NCBI GenBank assembly: GCA_051453625.1
Contig: JBOZIK010000001.1
Location: forward strand, 202,322,686-202,386,685
Direction: 5' to 3'
Source: Welwitschia mirabilis
Taxonomy: Eukaryota > Gnetophyta > Gnetopsida > Welwitschiales
DNA: 64,000 nucleotides
Shown piece after piece: positions 59,345-64,000 of this stretch. Numbering within the stretch: the stretch's first letter is position 1; each line of letters begins with the position of its first letter. A program made the translations under genes and the position numbers. A model generated the notes under the pieces. It did not search any database. It was not told where the DNA came from and was given only the letters and a program-made list of their open reading frames with translations.

Positions 59345-60357
59345 GTTTTAAACTTAAATGTTAAACTAGGAAAATGAACCAATTCCAAAGGTCTAACTTA
59401 AATTGTCTAACATCAAACCTTCACTCTAACAATATCCTATAAATTCCTAAAACAAAGCTTAAATTGCTAAGTCATAATGGCTCAAGTTATGGTGGCATAA
59501 TCTCATTTAGTACATGAGTGTTGGTGAATTCCTTAGTCACTCTAATCCTTTATAGCCTTTTAAAAACATGCAAAGTAAGAACTAACATGCTAAAGATTTA
59601 TCAAACAAAATAACTAAGAAGTAAACTTAAAGAACTTGCTCAATAATCAAAAATACTCAACAATGTAATCTCACTTAAGTATTAAAAGTATGAAGTTAAT
59701 TGCAACTCAAAATAAAAAATGGATAACTATTATTTCATTAAAAATAAGAATTACATTACATCATAGGAAGAAGATGAAGCTGATACAGACTCATCAATGC
59801 TAGTCTTGAAGCTAACCCCCTCCTAAAGGAGGAGCTTAGAAAGTCATATCAACAGTGGATGCTCTAAGGGTTTCGACTATTTTTGCCAATGAAAAGATGT
59901 TATAAATGAGGATGCTTGGTCCTTTTTATACACAAAAATAGGATTAGAATTTCTTAATTATAGTTTTACCCTTCAATGTTTTTAATAAAAAATTTAAAAC
60001 TTTTACAGTTGATTAATTTGTTGAAGTTTGATGTTGTTTCTTCCTGACCTCATAACCATAAATTAATTGCTTTTTTGAGATGACTTTAAAACATACCTCT
60101 TGATCTATTCTACTCCAAATGACTAGTACTACAGTGACCTAGGTAAAAGCACTAGTTTTTCATAATGATTTACTTCTAAATTTTAGCTTGTTATCTAGAA
60201 TGTTGTAAATAACTTGCAAGTGTCATGGTAAAATGCATAAGTCTGGAGATTATATTAAATAGATTTAAGACATAATTTTATGATAAAATAGCTAATTTAA
60301 TATCTTTATCTAAACTAAATTAATTAAATAAACTTGATCTAAATTTTAATTTGTACA
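59345..60357 (-). repeat. 5' LTR of the reverse gypsy element, outer part (U3-R)
   Basis: Aligns with about 46836..47851. TATAAAAAGG promoter box on the minus strand at plus 59921..59930. Minus-strand start TGTACAAATT. Confidence 0.85.
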
Positions 60358-60679
60358 TGTAAATAGGGTAAGTAAGCTAGTACTATGAGTTAACTTCTAG
60401 CATAGATGGGTGGTATGTTAACTAAGTAGCAGTGTTTCTAGTAGTGCATTATAATTCCAACATACTAGGTTCAAGATAAAAATAATCTTCTCAACAAACT
60501 ATTACCATTCTATTCTTAAGTAAGCTAAAGCAAAGACATATTACCCACTGAACTATGATTCAAAACACTTTTGTAATGTAACATGTATGTGTAGGCTTTT
60601 GTCAGTGCATTTTAATAATTAAAATAAGTAACACAATAGCATAAGAACCATGGGACCAAATAAATACTATGTATAGGAT

Positions 60680-61400
60680 TCCTAACATAGGATATATCAA
60701 ACTCTATTATGGTAGGTGATTTACCAGTAAATCTTCTTATTTGTGCAGATGATGCCATAGTGATTTTCACACCTAAAATAGGTATGAAAGAGAAATTGCA
60801 TACTTGGGATGAATTTTGAAGCAATTTAGATTTAAGAACAAATGTTGATAAAACTAAGATAATGCTTTATGGGATTACAAGCAAATATTAAAAATTTATT
60901 CTTAATAATAAACTAGTATAGTTAGTTCCAAAAATACTTGGGTTTCAGTGCTCTAGAATTTATAAATGGGATAAATGTGTGCATGAATGGGATAAATGTA
61001 TGCATGAAAGAGCCCGAGGTTCTATAAAGGCTATTAATTACTTATTCAATAGATGTATAAAAGTAAGTATTTAGTCTTAGAAGTTCATACGAAACTCTAA
61101 TTGTAATTTCCTTTATTCTCTATGGAGTCCCTTTGTGGGAATCACATTTTTAGAAAAATTTAAGGAAACAAATTAACGATATATAAAACAAATCCCTTTA
61201 TTTAAAATTTCAAGTGAAATCTAAAACACCATATACAATGTTATTGTTTAAAGCTAATATGTAACATTTGCAAGTTGAAGTAGTTTGTTAATTTATGCTT
61301 AAGGCTTTAAAATTTTAAAGGAATTAGTTTGTCAAAGGAAATATTAAATTCATTTCAAAATAAACCTAGTATTTTCTTAATTGAAAAAAAAGTTTAGAGA
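60680..61400 (+). pseudogene. non-LTR reverse transcriptase relic, C-terminal half
   Basis: At 60736..60768 a frame reads L-I-C-A-D-D-A-I-V-I-F, the LLYADDIVL box, with both catalytic Asp codons at 60748..60753 kept. NVDKTKIMLYG follows (VNxxKTKVM). Then come KILGF (YLGF), a duplicated 16-bp stretch around 60965..61000, R-A-R-G-S-I-K-A-I-N-Y-L-F-N-R-C, SLWSPFVG in the place of PVxLYGxEVWG, and VKSKTPYTMLLFKANM (KxxTPYxILLxEA). The blocks are those of the same LINE group as the relic at 43.3 kb. TAG/TAA stops replace several Trp/Gln codons. Confidence 0.68.
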
Positions 61401-62073
61401 AGTGGAGTGTAGACATTGCTATTTATGAAAAATAATGTAAGCTAATATGAAAGACAATTTAGCAAAAGAGACTATAAGAAATATCCTATGATTTAGATGG
61501 AAAGAGAAAATTTTATTTTGACAAGATTAGAGGAAGGAACTATATTGAAGAACTATTTTATTTAAATGTTACAATTCTAGTTAACATCAAAGGATTAATT
61601 AGTAAAGTAAGAATGAGCAGTTATCATCTTTAAATTTAAATAAGAAGATGGTAGAATATTTTAAGGGAGTAACGAACACGTAAGTTATGTTCAATTAAAG
61701 CCATTGATAACAAGAAACATGTTTTGCTTTAATTCTCTCAAAATTCTTTATTAAGAGTAAAAGGAAACATAATTGCAGATAGTTTATTTAATTTGTTTTA
61801 AGTACCTTCATTTATCTTGATTATTATTTTGAGGTTGCATTCAAATTATTTTAACTTGTATTTTTTCATTCCATATATCCTATGGGAACTTATGGATATA
61901 ATAAAAAAATTTTAATTTCCAATTCCAATAAAAATTAACTTATTATTAATGAAAAATGCATGATTAAAAAAATTAAGCTTTTGAGTGTATTACTAAAAAA
62001 TAATAATTTTTTATCATTCATTTATGTTTATTAGAGGTTCTACAAGCACAAAATTATGTATAAATCTTTTCTT
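61401..62073. other. decayed LINE tail, then AT-rich DNA
   Basis: Coding-like fragments continue to about 61.65 kb (for example NMKDNLAKETIRNIL) and then fade. Nothing else was identified before the SINE. Confidence 0.4.
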
Positions 62074-62289
62074 AAATTACTTACTTCAGAGTCGTAATCA
62101 ATTACTTTAGTGATAAAGTCAAGACACCCTAAACCAGGGGTCTCAGGTTCAAACTATCATGCTTAAATCCCAATCCTAATGGTTGAGCATAGTTAAAGTT
62201 GGCATAGGCCCAAGTGTCATTAGGCGTTGTGCAGCATAACTAAACTACTTGACCATTACCCTATGTGGGGGGGAAAATTACTTACTTCA
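62074..62289 (+). mobile_element. SINE-like insertion with perfect 15-bp target-site duplication
   Basis: AAATTACTTACTTCA stands at 62074..62088 and again at 62275..62289. The 186-bp insert between is much less AT-rich than its surroundings. Near its 5' end GGTTCAAACTA (about 62148) fits a B box; the A box is unclear (GTCGTAATCAATTAC, about 62091). The insert ends CCCTATGTGGGGGGG and then GAA, with no poly(A). An exact long duplication points to target-primed integration by LINE machinery. Confidence 0.8.
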
Positions 62290-64000
62290 AAGACATAAAT
62301 TCAATATATGATAGGAAGAAAAGTGATAAATATGGACATAGAAAATAGGGGAAAAAATTTTTGATATCCATGAAGTTTATAAAAAATCATATTCTCATTT
62401 ATTATGCATTATTTAAATGAATTTAAGGTAAAAATTGAATGCTCAATTAAATAAAGAGCCATGTTAAATGAAACATGCAAGACAACTTCCAAAGGCTTGT
62501 TTCATACTAAAATATTCAAAGATTGTTAGATGTGTAGGAAAATGTAATGAGATATTATAAGATATCACTAAAAGAAATACAAATTCAAGTAGTTAACTAT
62601 GTATGAATACTTTAATTTGATCAAAAAATAATACATCTATATTTCAATGAAACATGTATGCTAAAAAGTTGTCCCAACTATTATAAAATATTAATTTTTT
62701 TATGAAGAACTTAAAAAAAACCATTAGTAAAAGTTATAGTAAATTAAAAAATTATATTAAAAAAGTTATAGTATAGGGTGTTCTCAAAGTATTTTCTAAG
62801 GTACAACTCAAATACATGCTTAAAATAATACATTTTTACAAAAATAGTTCAAATAACTAATTAAAAAAGTATAAAAAATTTTTAGGAATAAGAAAGAAAT
62901 GAAAATCATATGAAACATAATAATTAAGTGAAATGATCTTTTAATAAGAAGTATAAATATTTTAAAATTCATTTACAAGCATTTCTAAAAGAAAAATAGT
63001 AGATTTTGGCACAAAACACAAGAAATAGATAAGAATTGGATATAAAATCCAATATTTTTAAATATATATATTGCAATTACTCTACTCCTATTTAAAAGAA
63101 TTTGATATAAATCAAAATTTTGTAAACAACAATCAAATCCTAATATCTACTCTTGTTCTAATACTAAAAATTTATACAAGACACAAAATTTCTTTTAAAA
63201 TTGTTAAAATGCCAAGGAAAAAATTAAAAACATTAAAATAAAAATATAATAAAAGGTGTATATAGACTTATTTAATTAGTAAGTAAACCCTGTTATTCCT
63301 CTTAAATCATCTACATTATTATGATTTAATGCTTACTCCATATGCCTCCTAAAAAAAAGCATAGAGTAATCTATTTTGAACATATGGGAGAATCCTGCTT
63401 GGTTGAAAGGGAACTGCATTGAAACAAGAAAGATGAAAACAATTGAAATTACTAGGAAAATAGAATATAAATGTTGAAATTTATAAAAAATGGATAAAAT
63501 GCTCTAAGACTACTCCAAACTAAAAAGAATGTTAAAAATTAAGTAGAATCCACACAAAAGAAGGGATTATATGACTACCTCTATAATAGATTTGAGTCTA
63601 GGAATTCTTATGAAGTCTTACAAGAAGTATAAGCTTAGAAATGTTTTTAAAATGTTGAAATCACTTTAATTTTACACATTTTCATTACATTGATAATACA
63701 TAATTTACTAACTATGAGAGCATTAAAAGTTCCAAATGTCATTGGAACTAAGTACTAGATGAAGTGAAGTATCTCCAACATCTGAAGCATAATATATACA
63801 TCATATAAACATCAATAGAGCTCATCAAAGTTAAGTAGTAAGCATAAGAGCCTCCATTGTTAGCTTGATAATTGCCAAATCACCATAAAAAGTAATATTG
63901 AATCATTATGAGGGTCTACACCACATGATCAAGCTCATTGTAAAGGTCTAATGTTAACATATATGATGATCATAGTGAGCTTGCAACATTGCATCATAGC
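62290..64000. other. AT-rich DNA, nothing identified
   Basis: No open frame of note, no repeat partner in the window and no RNA or transposon motif that I can support. Confidence 0.5.

Larger units (their letters stand above)
46658..60357 (-). mobile_element. second Athila/Tat-like gypsy element, reverse, RT/integrase not found
   Basis: Bounded by 1.2-kb LTRs, left 46658..47851 and right 54496..60357, the latter split by a 4.66-kb insertion. On the minus strand the order is LTR, decayed PBS, leader, gag, protease, then 2.5 kb without RT, RNase H or integrase motifs, then LTR. The internal part is only about 6.6 kb, against 8.8 kb in the first element. It is probably non-autonomous or internally replaced. 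Flanking 5-bp sequences do not match, so the exact edges are uncertain by about 15 bp. Confidence 0.82.

Overview
This is a stretch of plant nuclear DNA, most likely from a gymnosperm with a large, old, repeat-filled genome. One intact host gene, a SWEET sugar transporter with six exons (2841..5038, minus strand), sits at the left. Nearly everything else is decayed retrotransposon or AT-rich sequence with no recognisable coding content. Outside the gene the DNA is strongly AT-rich and CpG is scarce. Recognisable transposon frames are broken mainly by TAG/TAA/TGA codons standing where the families have Trp, Gln or Arg, as expected from long-term deamination of methylated cytosine on both strands. 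A gnetophyte such as Welwitschia, reported to have an unusually AT-rich and deamination-shaped genome, would fit, but this is inference from composition only. | Layout: 1-1.1 kb, reverse-transcriptase relic of an L1-type LINE. 2.1-5.5 kb, GC-richer genic island with the SWEET gene, a 44-bp duplication downstream and a 20-bp duplicated promoter motif upstream. 5.5-11.5 kb, AT-rich intergenic DNA with a perfect 18-bp hairpin, a reverse-oriented poly(T)/LINE-end-like junction, a low-complexity tract and a C-rich G-quadruplex motif. 11.6-17.6 kb, near full-length L1-type LINE relic (ORF1, endonuclease, RT, A-rich tail). 19.1 kb, tRNA-like SINE head. 19.2-35.3 kb, Ty3/gypsy element of Athila/Tat type with 1.2-kb LTRs and a decayed tRNA-Asp primer-binding site; its RT is split at 25.26-30.15 kb by a Ty1/copia element with its own LTRs, PBS, PPT and target-site duplication. 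35.3-39.9 kb, featureless AT-rich DNA. 39.9-46.6 kb, less AT-rich, unidentified sequence containing a second kind of LINE RT and a ~975-bp duplication. 46.7-60.4 kb, second Athila/Tat-like element, reverse-oriented, with gag and protease but no RT or integrase found; its 5' LTR is split by a 4.66-kb insertion that carries two tandem-repeat arrays and looks like a giant solo LTR. 60.7-61.7 kb, LINE RT relic. 62.07-62.29 kb, SINE-like insertion with a perfect 15-bp target-site duplication. | Five runs of N interrupt the sequence. At three of them the two flanks repeat each other and homology runs straight across, so probably nothing is missing there. | Only the SWEET gene is predicted to make a functional protein. 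The interest of the rest lies in nested insertion history and in mutation patterns (PBS, target-site duplications, catalytic residues) that record methylation-driven decay. No clearly new biological system was found; the best candidates for undescribed elements are the array-bearing 4.66-kb insertion, the 15-bp-TSD SINE and the unidentified 39.9-46.6 kb sequence.
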